Of a DNA stretch of 64,000 bases, positions 24,458 to 37,296 are shown one piece after another. Each line of letters starts with the position of its first letter. Position 1 is the stretch's first letter. Both the position numbers and the translations under genes were made by a program. The notes beneath the pieces were generated by a model. That model saw only the letters and a program-made list of their open reading frames with translations. It was not told where the DNA came from and did no database searches. This DNA comes from Botrytis cinerea B05.10 (lineage: Eukaryota; Ascomycota; Leotiomycetes; Helotiales; Sclerotiniaceae): assembly GCF_000143535.2 (NCBI RefSeq), contig NC_037314.1, positions 1,612,001 through 1,676,000 on the forward strand. Direction: 5' to 3'.

Positions 24458-25483
24458 GGCGACGTTCAAATTGGAATCTCGAAGTTCTAAGTATTGTTCC
24501 ACTTAAATTGCTGATTGTGTCGCAATTCCGTCGTTGAACATCGAATTCGAACAATGAATGCACTGAAGTTTGAAAGCAGATGCCAGATTGGCCTTTTCAG
24601 CCTTGTGATGATGAAAGGATTAATGTGGAGTGGCCTTAGTTGCAGTATCCACCTATTTATACAGGGGTGACTCGTGGCATTTGCAATCACTAATGACACC
24701 CCCTCGCTTCCTTCGCTTCCTTTGTCTCCCCCCCAAATCGAACTCCATGATCGCCCTCGGTAAGTTCTGCTAGTTATATAAAGTCCGCACATCAAAAGAA
24801 CTTTGAATCGGTCGTCATCTTTGGTGGAGTTCTTAATGTTTGATACAAACTCAACATGCGGAGTGCTTGATTATACACCTGCAGGTAGGAGACAGCTAAG
24901 TCGTATGACTCGTATCTCAGCTCTTTGAGTTCTTACAAAAGCTCAGTATATTATATGATCTAGGGATGGACCTGTTGCTATCCTAGATGACACATGCATT
25001 ATCAAACACCAGATGAATTGTTCTTTCAAATCATTCTCACAAACTCGCCGTTTATGAATGCGTCCATCTCGAGCAAAGGCTCACGATTTAGCACAAATAG
25101 AAGACAGAGAACTTTTCAACTTAAGACGTGTGTTTATTTTCTAAATATCGGCGCATTACATATTATGGGATCTAAATGAGCAGTCTCTGAACTCTTTTGT
25201 CAGATATCACTGCGATGTCTATGTCATGATCTCTTGTGATCCAACTAATTGCATTGATATAACCGAAGTGATTACACGATCGCCCGATGCGTACCCGATA
25301 TCACCGACTCCCGGTCAAACAAAGAGTGCATCGAAATTAAAACCTCTTCCCAATTCATCTTCCATTAATACCCACTCGCTAAAATACCCTCAGTTCTATC
25401 CCCAGTTACACCTTCGAAATGGTTTCCTGAAGAGATGAAGTGCACTGAGGTTCTTGCACATCGGTCACCAGAATTCTGTTAGT
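24458..25483. other. Intergenic region
   Basis: The promoter of the Dsc2-like gene (24458 upward) and the 3' flank of the 236-aa orphan. It contains a run of pyrimidines around 24690-24740 on the + strand. Nothing else can be supported. Confidence 0.4.
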
Positions 25484-26194
25484 TCAATGAGTTGGCTTAT
25501 TCTTCTGGATTTTTGCATCTATAAGTTGAGAGAATGTGGTCGAAACTCCTCCCGGAAGCCTAAGATCATTTTCATCAGCGATTTCAGAGGATTGGGTGAG
25601 CTTCTGTCGTTTTTTCGACTCTTTCTCCGAAGGAAGAGATGTTGGTGAGGTTTTTGGCAGTCTGGTTGCTGATTTTGGAACTTTTTCGCCGCTAGATTTC
25701 TCAGTAGGTGTATCGACGCAAAAAATTCTTTTTGGCATAGAAATTGGAACCTCAGAGGTCTTGTCGCCCAGGTTCTGTGGTCGTGCAGCAGGGAAATCTC
25801 TAAGTTTTGGCTTTGGCTTTGGCGATGCAGTTGAATCATTGGCTTTGACTTGAGTGCTTTTCGGTGTTTCTCCCGCCGCGGGTAAGTTTTGCTTCAAATA
25901 CTTGGATACCCTCTTCCACTTTGGTTTCTCTCCTGGAAATTCAGCCGACTCGTCGGCAACTGCAAGAATATTAGTATCTTCACTTAATTGATCGAGCAAG
26001 AAGTACAAACAAAGTGTCTCCCAGGTCCATCGCTCTGCCATCCAATATTTCTCCCCATCTGGAATATTCTTGAACGTGCTCAATTCGACCCGATCATGGC
26101 TTTCAGATAGTATATCGAGGACCTGTTCTTTAACATAGCCGTAGCTGATTGCTTTGGCGAGCATCAAATCGTAGACACTTTTGTAGACTTCCAT
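25484..26194 (-). CDS. Orphan 236-aa protein, folded N-terminus and disordered C-terminus
   Basis: A single exon with ATG at 26194. Residues 1-75 look folded and helical (YDLMLAKAISYGYVKEQVLDIL, ERWTWETLCLYFLLDQ). Residues 90-225 are Lys/Pro/Ser-rich and disordered. The end is again slightly hydrophobic (TFSQLIDAKIQKN). No signal peptide or membrane segment is present, and I recognise no domain. The basic disordered tail could favour a nuclear location, but that is inference. Length and absence of stops in a coherent composition support a real gene. Confidence 0.65.
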   Translation of the reverse strand: MEVYKSVYDLMLAKAISYGYVKEQVLDILSESHDRVELSTFKNIPDGEKYWMAERWTWETLCLYFLLDQLSEDTNILAVADESAEFPGEKPKWKRVSKYLKQNLPAAGETPKSTQVKANDSTASPKPKPKLRDFPAARPQNLGDKTSEVPISMPKRIFCVDTPTEKSSGEKVPKSATRLPKTSPTSLPSEKESKKRQKLTQSSEIADENDLRLPGGVSTTFSQLIDAKIQKNKPTH

Positions 26195-27435
26195 TGTGAT
26201 AAATCGAAAGTCAGTCGGTCTATGAGTTTGTAATTACAATATTTGAATTGTTTAATGCGGAAGGCTGAGACGTTTTGTAGTACGCAAAATAAGAATTTAG
26301 TTTCGCGTCATCAATTCACCTTTGAAGACCAAAGAGTTGGATTCAAATGTTCAGACGGGTACATAGAAGCTGACAGGAGAGCCGTTCCAACCACAAGCAT
26401 CACTTCCTCTCACCTTTTGCGTCCACCCAAAGAAATCAAGAAGCAGCAAGCAGAATAGGAACGATCTGTTGACTAGAGGAGTTGTCCTGATATTTAATTT
26501 TAATTGTTTAGCTGCCATTAACGATTCGTGGATATCACCGTCATGAATCATAATGAATGAAGCACTCCACCAAACAAAAATGATTACAATACAGCGGTCG
26601 AAAAACCGCACTAAGGTGACTCGATGAGGTGTCTGATTAAGGATTCAATTACCGGTGAGTATGTATCCATATAAATGGATGGTTTCTATTGGAATTTCAA
26701 GAAAAAATGAATGGAAGAATTTATGCAAGCATATTTATGGTCGATGTTGTTGTCATCATCATGAAAAGGTAAATCTGCGGAAAGTACAGGGTACTATGAT
26801 AATAGCATGGATAGATCTGAGTTGTAACTGCATGTTTGACTGAGGTCCGCCCCTTCCCAATCAATTGAAATTTTTTCAAAGATTGACTTTGAAGGCGGAG
26901 ACGGAATATAAACATCCAAGGCCATACAGAAAGTTTTCACCATAACATAGCTCACCTCGTAATGAGCATTGTCAAAACAAAAGGGTCAAATAACCTCCGA
27001 AATATTCAATGCTACAAGATAAACTAATGATGATTACTCCAGGTAAAGGGATAATATCAGTAAACCCAACCGAAGCGAGGTCGCCAACACCAAGCAAGGC
27101 AATGCACACCCCTTCCAAACCTCACCTCATAGCAACCTCCTGGCCTCACCAAATACGGACGAGTCCAGGAAATTACATTCAAAATTGAATTTGTACCATG
27201 CGTCAAAGAAAGCAAGTGAAAGCAAATGAATAAATGACTATTAAAAACTATTTGTAGATAGAAGTAAGTAAGTGAATGAATGAATGAACTCGAAAAAAGC
27301 TAGATCCCAAGAAAAGAGTTTCCATATTCGAACAAACCAACTCAAACCCATGCCCGCCCCGAAAAAAATAGAAATTCCAAATTAACATTTTTGTTACCAA
27401 AAAATTGGACTACATGATACTTAATCATTTTGAAA
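26195..27435. other. Intergenic region with AAGT/GAAT microsatellite
   Basis: A 1.2-kb gene-free stretch between the 236-aa orphan and the 3' end of the TEA factor gene, AT-rich on both strands. A short (AAGT)/(GAAT) tetranucleotide repeat lies at about 27262-27289. Nothing else is supported. Confidence 0.4.
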
Positions 27436-30243
27436 TTAGGATTTTACCGATACGCTCTCTTCCAAATGTTCGAAATCGTATCCATTAGAATGTCCAACGG
27501 TGACTTCAACCCCAATGCCATTAATTTCGTCGTTACGGGGCCATTCTGCTTGTTCCAATTGCTCGTGCTGATGATGCCCATGATGCAAATGATGATCCCT
27601 ATATGTATTGTGATCGTGATGTTCGAATTGTCCCTCTTTTGTAATATTATCTTCACGCTCATTGACATCATCTGCAGCGACATCCCCTTCCATCTGCACC
27701 TCTACACCAGAAACATCAACTCCAATATCTGCACCGACATCAGCACTCACATCCACAGCTTCAACACCGTTCCCGTAGTCTACTGCATTTCTCCTAGCTT
27801 GTGCCTGTGCTTCTTCTTCTGCGGTAGCCTGCTCAATCCATGGTAACAACTTCGACTCAATTTTACTCTCGATATATCCATTTCCGTTTTGTTTGTTCGG
27901 GCTACTACTCGTCACCACATCCGACCAAGGCATCTCATTCGCATGTCCATCCGTTATCTTGTCCCTAACATTCACACTATTGGCATCAATATCATTACCA
28001 TTCCATACGCTCTGCGTTTGTTTCTCCTCCTGTGTATCATTGGACCAAGCGTGCTTATTGGAAGGTTCAATATTCGTACTTGTGTCTGGCCAAGCCAACC
28101 CCTTATTTTCCTCACTTTGTTCCCAGGGGGTACTAGCCGGCACCGAATAATTTGCCCACGCTGGGTCCGCATCGAAGGATTCATTGGCCTCCACAGGATT
28201 GACTGGTATATGGCCATAATACTGGGCGTTCACATCCCCATAAGCTCCTATATTAATCCCTGCAGGATTGTTAAGGAAATTATCAATTTGGTTCGTATGA
28301 TCAGTTTCGTTTACTAGTGTAGATTCGCTGTCAACAGTTGCATGAGAAACGAAACTAATGTTTTCATTGGACATGTCGTAATGCTGAGTAGGGTATGTAT
28401 AGCCCGTTGTATCGAAGGGAGATTGAAGACTGGCTGTGTGTGGAGGGGTAGCAAGGCCTTGGACAAAGGAGTCGAGAAGATTAGGTTGCTGGAGATGAAG
28501 AGGTGATTCAGGCCAGGAATTATAGTGTTCAAGGTTAGGAAGATTTTGTTGAGGGTGTGGCGGTGGTGACATGCACATGTGGCGTGGTGGAGCGGGGTCG
28601 ACATATCGCCAGGTGGTGTCATTTCCCTCTCCAATGCGAGCTTTATGAAATGTCCAGATGAGAATAGCTCGACGGATAAATGGCATTCGTTCACCGGCTG
28701 AAGACTGTAGCTCTTGATACATTGAGATTTGATCAACGTATTCTCGAATGGAGTTTGAGGAACGACTTAATCCATTCCCACCATACGATTGTGAAAGACG
28801 TTTCTTTTCAATCTCAAAATGAAGGTTCATGAGCTGTGTGAATGTGTATGCCCAAGTCTCAGCAGGTATGGCGACTTTGATTCGGGTCTCGCTATCAGAC
28901 ATTCCAAGGACAGTCATTGGCAACGCCGTGCCTTCCAAAACAGGATCTCTGGTAGGGTCACCGTATAGAACCGCGGGCTTAATTAAGCTTGTCACAGACT
29001 GCCATTTAGATCCAGCAAAATCCTTGCCAGGTATGGACACCTCCAATCGAGTCAACAGCTCACTATTATCCGGAGCGTGAGTTTTCATCAGATCCAACGA
29101 CACATCCATATGAATGATATCGCAGTTCAGATCGTTGGTAGAATGCAATTGTGCCAAGTGAGGGAACTTTTGTCGCCAGTGAAGGATTGATTCAAGACTT
29201 CCACGGGGCTTCGATGACGACAAACCCGAGTATCTATGAAGTACTAGACCATCTCGTCGGAGATCTTGTTCGGTTTTCATGACCCCATTTCGTTCATTTG
29301 GTACAGCAAATGGTGTCATGAGCAACCAAAATGCAGCAGGCCTCATAGGATGATGATTGCTGAGTATTATTTGATTGAGTCCATCATATTGATCGTGGCG
29401 TTTACTGGGTAGTCGACCTTGCGAGAGTGCTATAAGTGTAGGGTCCTTCTTGAATGAATCCTCGAAACCATTCTTGGGACCCTTATTGGGAGGAAAAAGA
29501 CGTTGGTCTGAGAAGGATTAGACTATATTTCAGATAGCTCGCTGTAGACTTCTTACATAGTGCAGGATGAGGGGTCAAGAACCCTTTTAAAACCTGAATG
29601 TGACTAGAGACCTGCTTCCTTGTGCGCATCATTGTTGGATCTGGACGTTGACCCGGAGGAAGCGTATTCTTGTATGCGATCCAAAGATATTCTTTGATGA
29701 GCTCATTCCGACCATGAGGTTTGCCCCTGAAGGAAAATTTTCGTCTTCCCATAAAAGGGATAGCAAGAAGAGCTTGAATTCGTCAGTTGCTATTCCATAT
29801 TGATGACGCTAACTCTACTAACCATCAAGAAATGCATCCTCAAGAACAACCGGCCACTTCGAGTCACCTTGGGTGTTTCCATCCCGATTTGCTCGAGCTC
29901 GGTATGCTTGATACTGAGGTGAATCAACTATAGGGTTGCGGGTACTATGTCTATTAAAACGTTGTTGCCGGTTGTGCTGCTTTCGAAGTTCTAGGGCACT
30001 GCTGGCGGGCAGGCGCAGAGGCTGGGATGGCAGAGTAGGCATAGAATACATTGACCTCTCTTGGCCTCTCATGTTATGTCTCTTATTATCATGATATATA
30101 CTTCCCGACGCCAGGTCGTGAAGCTGAGCGTTACCTGCAGAATCCGAAAGAGGCTCTTTGAGCCTTGACAGCCCACTGGAATCGTCCAGTTGAAGCTGCT
30201 GCGATGTGTATCCCGATGGCAAAATATTACGAGAATACTCCAT
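27436..30243 (-). CDS. TEA/ATTS-domain transcription factor (AbaA/Tec1 type)
   Basis: Three exons (29823-30243, 29557-29772, 27436-29507) with introns 29773-29822 and 29508-29556 give 902 aa. The TEA DNA-binding domain spans the first two introns: [30 protein letters not shown], then [11 protein letters not shown] and [17 protein letters not shown], the recognition helix, at about residues 128-205. The acceptor at 29773 was chosen because only it gives [17 protein letters not shown]. The tail is long and disordered, rich in acidic, His and Asn residues. AbaA controls conidiation in Aspergillus; Tec1 controls filamentation in yeast. It should act in the nucleus. Compared with AbaA it inserts a Pro-rich loop ([14 protein letters not shown]) within the TEA domain. 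The exact orthologue is not settled. Confidence 0.93.
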
Positions 30244-31153
30244 CGACTAGATGGTGTAATCTAGGTTCGAGAATGCTTCGACGGGTTCGAAATTCCAGTC
30301 AATGAAGCATTTGCACCCGAATTCAAGGTAGGCTGTGTAGGAAAAATGCGTATTTTCTCGACGAAGAATCAAGATTACAGCAAAAAATGTTTGGAGGAAT
30401 GGCAGTGGAAAGCTTAGAATGAAGTTGCACAAGGGAATGTCAACAGATTAAGAATGAAGTAGGAGATGCCCTGTCGGCTTATTAAGGAAGCGAAGTAGAT
30501 TGAATGTATATGGCTAGGATGCAGGGCTGTTTCAATGGGGATCAGCCAGATCTACCTTCATTGATAGCTCATGTAAACGTTTGCAAACGCCACAAAGCTT
30601 GCAGAGCTCAAAGACCAAAATAGCCCCACCTCTGATCTCACAGACGTAAGGAAATCAGGTTGCGGGGAAAGTCACAACAACGTGAGGAATGCTTCATTTG
30701 CGCGAGCATGTAATTTCCTCAGTACCATTATTTCTAGAGCCTACGAGTATAATTGTGATGAACACTCCAAGCACAATAGCGAATGGGAGGTAAATAATCA
30801 TTATATACAATGATGGTAATCCTCATCTTTGTGTGGCGCCCACCTAGGACAGAGAGAACTTGATGAGATGACAAAACCATCTTTAAAAGCACCTTTAAAC
30901 TTACTGCAACAAATAATGCCTATCGTGCTGAATAGCAGACCACCGATAATTAGATTTGAAAAAATCGTTTCCCTTCCATTCAATTATGAAAGGGTTTCAA
31001 TAGAGGGTTACCTGTGCAGGGGTGCCATTGAATTATTTGTGTGTAGCTTCGGCAAGGGAGATGGACGCTTGCCATTTTGGCGAACAATATATCCAGGGAA
31101 TTTGATCTTCGTAGAATATTCGAATTATTGATAAATACCTACAATAAGTTTCC
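30244..31153. promoter_or_regulatory. Upstream region of the TEA factor gene
   Basis: It lies between the start codon of the TEA factor gene (-) and the stop codon of mrd1 (-), so it holds the TEA promoter and the mrd1 3' end. Small open frames here have no coding character. No specific site was recognised. Confidence 0.4.
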
Positions 31154-33932
31154 TCAATCCAGATCCGCATCGTTGCCTTCAATATTGAATTTTTTGCGGC
31201 CTCCCCCAGTAAGGTTTTGTAAGGCAACTTTGTTGACTTGAGATCCAACTTTCTTCTGCATTTTTTCAATCTCTTCTTCTGCGTCAACAGTTTCTTCGGA
31301 AGCGAAGTCAATTACCAGACGACGGCCAAGAAGATGAGTATCCTTGAGGGCCTCTAGTGCATTCTCCGCTTCACGAGCCGTAATGAAGTCTGCAAAAGCG
31401 AAACCACGTGTTGAGTGATCGAATTTCTTGGGCATGCGCACCGATCGGAGCTGCCCATACGTACCGAATAGTTTTCGAATATCCGATTTGGAAGCTTCGA
31501 ACGGTAAATTCTTAACAATGAGTTTCGTACGTTTGCCTGCCAACTTCTTAGCTCTGTCTTCTTTCCTTTTCTCCTCAGCAGCATCAGCTCCTTTGTGAGA
31601 TGCCTTAACCAGCAGTTTATGATTGTCAAGTGTGTATCCATCCATTGCCTTGATTGCCGCCTGTGCTTGGGATTTGGTCCTGAACTCAATGAAGCCAAAA
31701 CCCATGCTAAGAACTTGGCCAGGTTTCTTTGGATCCGTCTTTGTATTAACGCGTGCCGATAAAAAGCCATCAAGGGGCTTGAAAATTTCTGTGAGACGTT
31801 GACTGGTAGTGCTGAAGTTAAGATTACGGACGAATAAGGTAGTTGTATCCACATTTTCAACGCCACTGTCTCTTTCGAGCAGATCAGATGTTGATAATTT
31901 AGGATCTGCTGCGTTGTCCGCATTCCTGTTGATTGTTGCCACTGGTTGAGCAGGTGGAGGCCCTGTGAAAAGGTCCTTGGGCGCCTTTTCTAGGAAAAGT
32001 ACAGTATCCTTCATACGTCGATACGCAAGGCTTGCAAATGCCGCTCTTGCGTGTGTTGGCTGTGCGAACTCAACAATTGCGATCGTACCAGTCGGGGGCA
32101 TAAGAACACGAATAACCTGCCCAAATTCTTCGAACATCTTCCGGAGTTCTTCCAGAGTCATGCCATAGGTAAAGTTCTTGACTAAAATGGCTGTATCACC
32201 ACGCTCACGTTTCTTGAACGCATCAAGATCAACTCCATTGTTCGCAAAGTACGATTTAGTTTCTTGGATGACCGAAGTCTCAGCAATGGCCTGCTTAACT
32301 CCAGCATCTGCCGAAGTTGGGTCAAGAAGCTCGGATTTCGATACTCCCAAACGTTCAGCCACCGATGAATTGACTGCATCTTGATTCATGTACAAAGAGT
32401 TCCAATTGAATGTGCTCGAGGAAGAATCGGCTTTTTTCTTGAGAAGTCTTTGCTTCTTTAAGGGAAGCTTTGCTATTGCAAATTCGTCGAGCTTGTTGTC
32501 TCGTTTAGCTGCAGCAGGTAATATGTGCAGTAACCTTCCTTGGAAAGGCTCGCCATCAACATTGTGATATGCTTCAGCAGCAGCATTTGGATCTGTGTAT
32601 TGAACAAGAACAAATCCTTTACTAGCACCTTTGGCATCTACTGGCAAGTGTATCTAAACGTTTGGTCAGTGAGCTCTACTAAAACAAATCAAAACAGGCA
32701 CAAAATGGCTGACGGTAGCTTTCAGAAAACACGAAGCATCTACTAAAATATTCGTCCAGTTCACATCACATGCTTTAAAGCATAAGCTGTCCCTATCTGG
32801 ATATTCATCATGAAGCTTGGAGGAAAAGAAACATGCCAACAAGTTTCTCTGCTTACCTCTTCTAGAGTTCCATATTGTTCAAAGTGCTTCCGCAGGTCGT
32901 CCTCTGTTGCACTATATGGTAAATTTCGCACGAACAATCGTCCACTAGCTTTGATCGTTTCAAGTGTCGCATCCAGTTCCGAAGGCGAATTCTCCGCCTG
33001 TTCTTCGACAGCTTCTGCTTCGTCGACGGCCATATCTCCAACTGCCGCCTTGGGTCCTGTTTCTCCTGCAACCACCTCTTCAACATCATTGACGTCTAAG
33101 TTTTGTGTTTTGGGTATAATATCTTCCGGGTCCACTATATCTAATAGACGATTCGTATGACTCCTCAACCAATCGTCATCTGTGGCTTCGACGTCATTGG
33201 AAGGTGCATCGACCATCGCCTCATCCGCTTGGTTGGCATTGTCAGCAACAACAGTTGAAGGAATTGGTGTAACAGGCGCTTTTGCTTCGATGGGGTTTGC
33301 CGGAGCCTTCTTAGCTTTATTAGGTACAGACTGATATTCGTCGTCGCTTTCTTCTTCTGGTACTTCAATAGCCTGTAACTTTGTTGGCGGCTCCTCCATA
33401 TCAGCATCCATGGTTCCAGCTTTCCACATGTTCGCGTTCGATTTCGAGGCCGGTTGCATGACCTCCATAAATTCCTGTAGCTTGGGATCTGCAATATCGA
33501 CATCGCTTCGTTTTCGCTTCGTGCCGGTATTCAGACTCTCAGAGACCTTTGCATCCGCCTCTTGCTTCAGTTGCCTCAACTTGTTGTTTTCCCGTTCTTG
33601 TTCACGTTGTGCTTTTCTCGATATAGGTAAAGATGCATCCGATATCTTTCATGATCTCAGTATAAGTTTTCTCATAACCTGATATCTTTTCCAAGATCAC
33701 TTACAGGTCTAGCAATTTCCACGCCTATTTTTGACATTCGTACAAACGATTTGTTGAAGTATTTGACTGCTTTTGCAGCCTCTTCCGGTGTTTTGTATCC
33801 AATGTAACCAATTCTTCGGTGCGAGATCAACTTTGCATCTGTAATTTCTTGCTTCGCACCAAAATGCGTTTTGAACTCATCCTCAGTGATATTTGGAGGA
33901 AGTCCCTTGATGAATATACGAGAAGAAGCCAT
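31154..33932 (-). CDS. mrd1: Mrd1, multiple RNA-binding domain protein (rRNA processing)
   Basis: Three exons (33705-33932, 32857-33645, 31154-32653) with introns of 59 nt (33646-33704) and 203 nt (32654-32856) give 838 aa. Mrd1 (RBM19 in animals) binds pre-rRNA in the nucleolus and is needed for early cleavages leading to 18S rRNA. Five RRMs are visible: RRM1 at residues 4-76 (RIFIKGLPPNITEDEF), RRM2 from about 312 (GRLFVRNLPYSATEDDL) which the second intron splits, RRM3 near 490 (AILVKNFTYGMTLEEL), RRM4 near 610 (TTLFVRNLNFSTTSQRL) and RRM5 near 720 (TKLIVKNLPFEASKSDI). Between RRM1 and RRM2 is an acidic disordered linker. The length and order match fungal Mrd1. It is head-to-head with the LC8 gene. 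Confidence 0.95.
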
Positions 33933-34615
33933 GTTGAATTGTGGATATTGTGAGTAGTTGTGTTCGTCGTAATGTATCAGCGCATTGATGTATGTTGATG
34001 TGATGGAGTATAACAGCGCAGAGTTACGTCCTCTTGGGTAAGAAATGAGACTGTTCAATTATCAAAATATTTTTTTTCTTAGGAAGGATATCCGCAGCGG
34101 AGCTTACTCTAGCATATTTTTCCTTAGCCTTGAGCTTAATTGTGAGGCACCGCAGAGCGATCCGTGCTCAGACTTTGATGCAAGAAAATCCGCAGCGGAA
34201 ATCTAGACATACCACCAGTACATACCACCAGTATATACGGAAGGGACGAAGTAGGTATTAGTAAAATGTGGATGTAGCCATCATCATTATAGTAGGACCT
34301 AATAGATTGAATTATACGACGCTTGTTCCTATACATCAACATTAATCATCCGCCTTTACCATCTGATCTTATGCCCTCACTATTTACCAGATCTTGTCAA
34401 CAGCTTATTGGTACCTGGTCTTTGGATCGCTGCATTACCTACTCACTTGCATTGCAAAACTTCGGCTAAATTATCAGCCTTTCTCTCTTCCTCCTTTCTC
34501 CACAACTTCTGTTTGTATTCTAGAAGAGACAATTCTGTATCTCGATAACTCTACAAACATTGCAATTACACATTCGGAAACCCAGATCAACACGCATTAC
34601 GTCTATATAAGCAAA
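33933..34615. promoter_or_regulatory. Divergent intergenic region of mrd1 and the LC8 gene
   Basis: 683 bp separate the start codons of mrd1 (-) and the LC8 gene (+). It contains a twice-repeated ATCCGCAGCGGA-like motif (about 34089-34100 and 34189-34200), a 6-bp inverted-repeat word seen in both copies. The + side turns pyrimidine-rich toward the LC8 start (about 34470-34560). Confidence 0.5.
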
Positions 34616-35311
34616 ATGGCAACCCCTCAACAACCAGCTGAAGAGCACCTGGCAGGTATGTATAAGTCCCGACTTTTCAAACCCCCTGTTCAGCCGCTCA
34701 GGGCCTTTTGGTAGTATACTAGCTAACTATGATGTATTGCAGCTCAGATTAAGTCGGTCGACATGGTGCGCTCATTCTACTCTCTGCGGTGATCCGCGAC
34801 GGCAACTAAATATTTAATAGAGCGACGACATGTCAGACGAGGCTGTTGAAGTTTGTATGTCTTGTCCTATCGATGCGACGCCAGTGGACCACAACGGGGG
34901 CGGTATGAATACATCCATAAGATGCTAATGGAACATACAGGTCGACAAGCTATGGCTAAACATTCGGTTGAGAAAGTAGGATACTTTTGGTCCGGCCCCC
35001 TTTTCGTGTGCTAATATGATCTACCATAGGATATCGCACAATATATCAAGAAAGCTGTACGTATTTACAGTTCATGCCACTACAGTGAACACTGGATGAG
35101 GTACTAAATTGCCATATTAGTTTGATGAGAAGCGAGGTCCAACATGGCATTGTATCGTTGGTCGAAATTTTGGATCATTTGTCACGCATGGTATTTTGCC
35201 CTTGAGCCTCAATATAGTTGTTTCTCCCATCTGACTTTCTTCGCAGAAACAAAACACTTCATCTACTTCTATCTCGGCCACTGTGCGATTCTCCTCTTCA
35301 AGACCCAATGA
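34616..35311 (+). CDS. LC8-type dynein light chain
   Basis: Seven short exons (34616-34655, 34743-34765, 34821-34854, 34941-34975, 35030-35056, 35121-35190, 35247-35311) join in frame to 97 aa, too fragmented to appear as one open frame. The protein starts [20 protein letters not shown] and carries the LC8 core: [33 protein letters not shown] and the end [10 protein letters not shown]8 is a homodimeric hub subunit of cytoplasmic dynein and many other complexes; in A. nidulans the orthologue (NudG) is needed for nuclear migration. Introns are 46-88 nt, and exons average 42 nt, as short as 23. All key beta-strand residues are intact. ATG 34616 gives the expected family length. Confidence 0.95.
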
Positions 35312-37296
35312 ACGTTTCGTTTTCGCCCACAAACGGCACGAACAACTCTTACTTTTTTGAGAAAGGTTTCAATGTAACAATGCAGAGGATTTAAAAGAGG
35401 ACAAACAATAATGAGATGAAGCGGTGTTTAGGAAAGGACGTCACAAATTGGCCTGGCGTTTGTTTTTTCAATTGTCGGACATGTTATGGTATCTGGAGAA
35501 GTTGAATCAGAAATTTCTTACAAATTGTGTATGCAATCTGCGGTGTGTGGCTCTCGTTGATCGCCCAATAATCAGCCGTGAAGTTCATGCCTGCCAACCG
35601 TCAAAACGGTTACATTTCGAACTTCGATGTCTTCTAAGTAGAGTGTATTATCGGTAGGGACATGAAATTTCGTCAAGTGTCATTTGTGTTCTGATGATAG
35701 AATGTCTCTCGGGACACTTTAAGCAACCGCACCCAACTTTCACTCGAACGCTACAACTCAGATCAATCGACTCAGGCTTTCCTATCATACCCAATTGTCT
35801 GTTCCTCTACAAACTCACGGCCAAAACTTTGCACTTCCAATCCCTATTTCCATGGTCTTTCCAAACCCATGCACCATCGTCTACATTCCATATTCCCATG
35901 TGACTTTGAGAATCGAGAATCCAACCCCCCTCCCCCCCCCTGATCGAAATAAGCGTAAGCGCCTCGTCACCCATCCCAAGCAAAACCCAACCAGACACCA
36001 ACGCAACCGTTGCAATTCCAACCTCAGCTCCAACCAAGCTCCAACCAAACCCCGGCTCCAAAACTCAGCTGCAACACATTACCGATACCGGTCCGTCGGT
36101 ACCGGTCTATCGGTATTCGCTCTGTGCTCGCCAGAATATCTCAACGGCAGTTCTTGATACCTACATACACACTGATGTAACTCCAATACCCCTCATCTAC
36201 TTGGACGTGTTTGACTTCGGTGCATTCGTACTCAATTTGGCTACTTGCAGCTAAATACAAATACATGTAGCTACTAGTGTGGCTGGGTATAGAAATCTAT
36301 GATGCACATTGCGATATCAGCTCATTATTCCACTTTTCTCTATTCCCTTATTGTTACATCTTACTAGGTCTTCCATAATATCTGCACGCTTACCCATCCC
36401 CTCCGTAATCTTCCATCCACCCCACTCTCTCTCTCGACCAGCGAATTCATTGCCAAGGTGTATTACGAAGCAAAGTTTCTTTGCGTCACAGAAGCACTCA
36501 CATGTCAACCACTATAGATTATCAAATTCGATATTTCTTCTCATTTTGGTATCCGCTATAAGGATTTGCATCCCGAAATCCACTTATCTCTCTCTCACAA
36601 TATCTCTCTATGGCCTATGTAACTAATGCCCATAATCATCTGTATCTTGTCTTTCATCTCCGTCTTCAAATGCAATCCCCATATGTGCAGTAACCGCATA
36701 TCAATCATCCTCCCATCATTCAGAAACATGCAATTCTCCATCCATTCATCCCCAGCCCAATTCCAAACCCAGTCCCAAATGCTGATCCCCATCCGACTAA
36801 ACTTATATATCCGCATTACGTATTCGCATCCTGGAGCATATCCATAAACCAGGTTACCCAGAAACTCCTTTTGATTCAATGGAGCAAATAGACATCCAGA
36901 GATGGAAAAAGTTAGATAAAAAAAAACAAAAAACAAAGAGAAAGAAGACGCCGAATCCATTCCGTGTCCATTCCCAAAGGGTATTTAGTTAAAGCTCCAT
37001 CCATGGAGAAGGGCAAAAAATGTCAAATTTTGTGAAAACAAGAAAGTAAAATGAAACAGAAAGCATTCGGTTTTGTCTGCCGTGATAAATGCCCGTGTTA
37101 CTCCATATGCAGAAAGTAGAGAGAAATTGAGAAGCCTGCCGCTTCAATTGCTGTGTATAACGTGTGTATTTGTGCAGTGAATGGAAAATACAATCGCAGT
37201 CAAAGCCGTCGTTTCGTGTGGAGAATCATCGTATGTGTAGCGATGTAATGAAAGTCCGTTTCAGTTGTGTGGAACTAGAAGTGGAGCAGAGCCATT
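35312..37296. other. Intergenic region
   Basis: Two kilobases of gene-free DNA between the LC8 and ELL-like genes, both 3' ends facing it. It has a cytosine run at 35930-35940 and long pyrimidine-biased stretches on the + strand. The open frame at 36595-36960 (-) starts with a hydrophobic signal-like stretch, but its composition comes from a poly-A/G run, so I do not annotate it. Confidence 0.4.

Noticed and set aside
27889..28317. Long plus-strand frames within the TEA factor gene
   Set aside because: They are antisense shadows of the low-complexity tail of the real minus-strand protein.
36595..36960. 121-aa minus frame beginning with a signal-peptide-like stretch
   Set aside because: The hydrophobic start comes from the poly-A/AG-rich DNA on the opposite strand, and the rest shows no domain or splice support.
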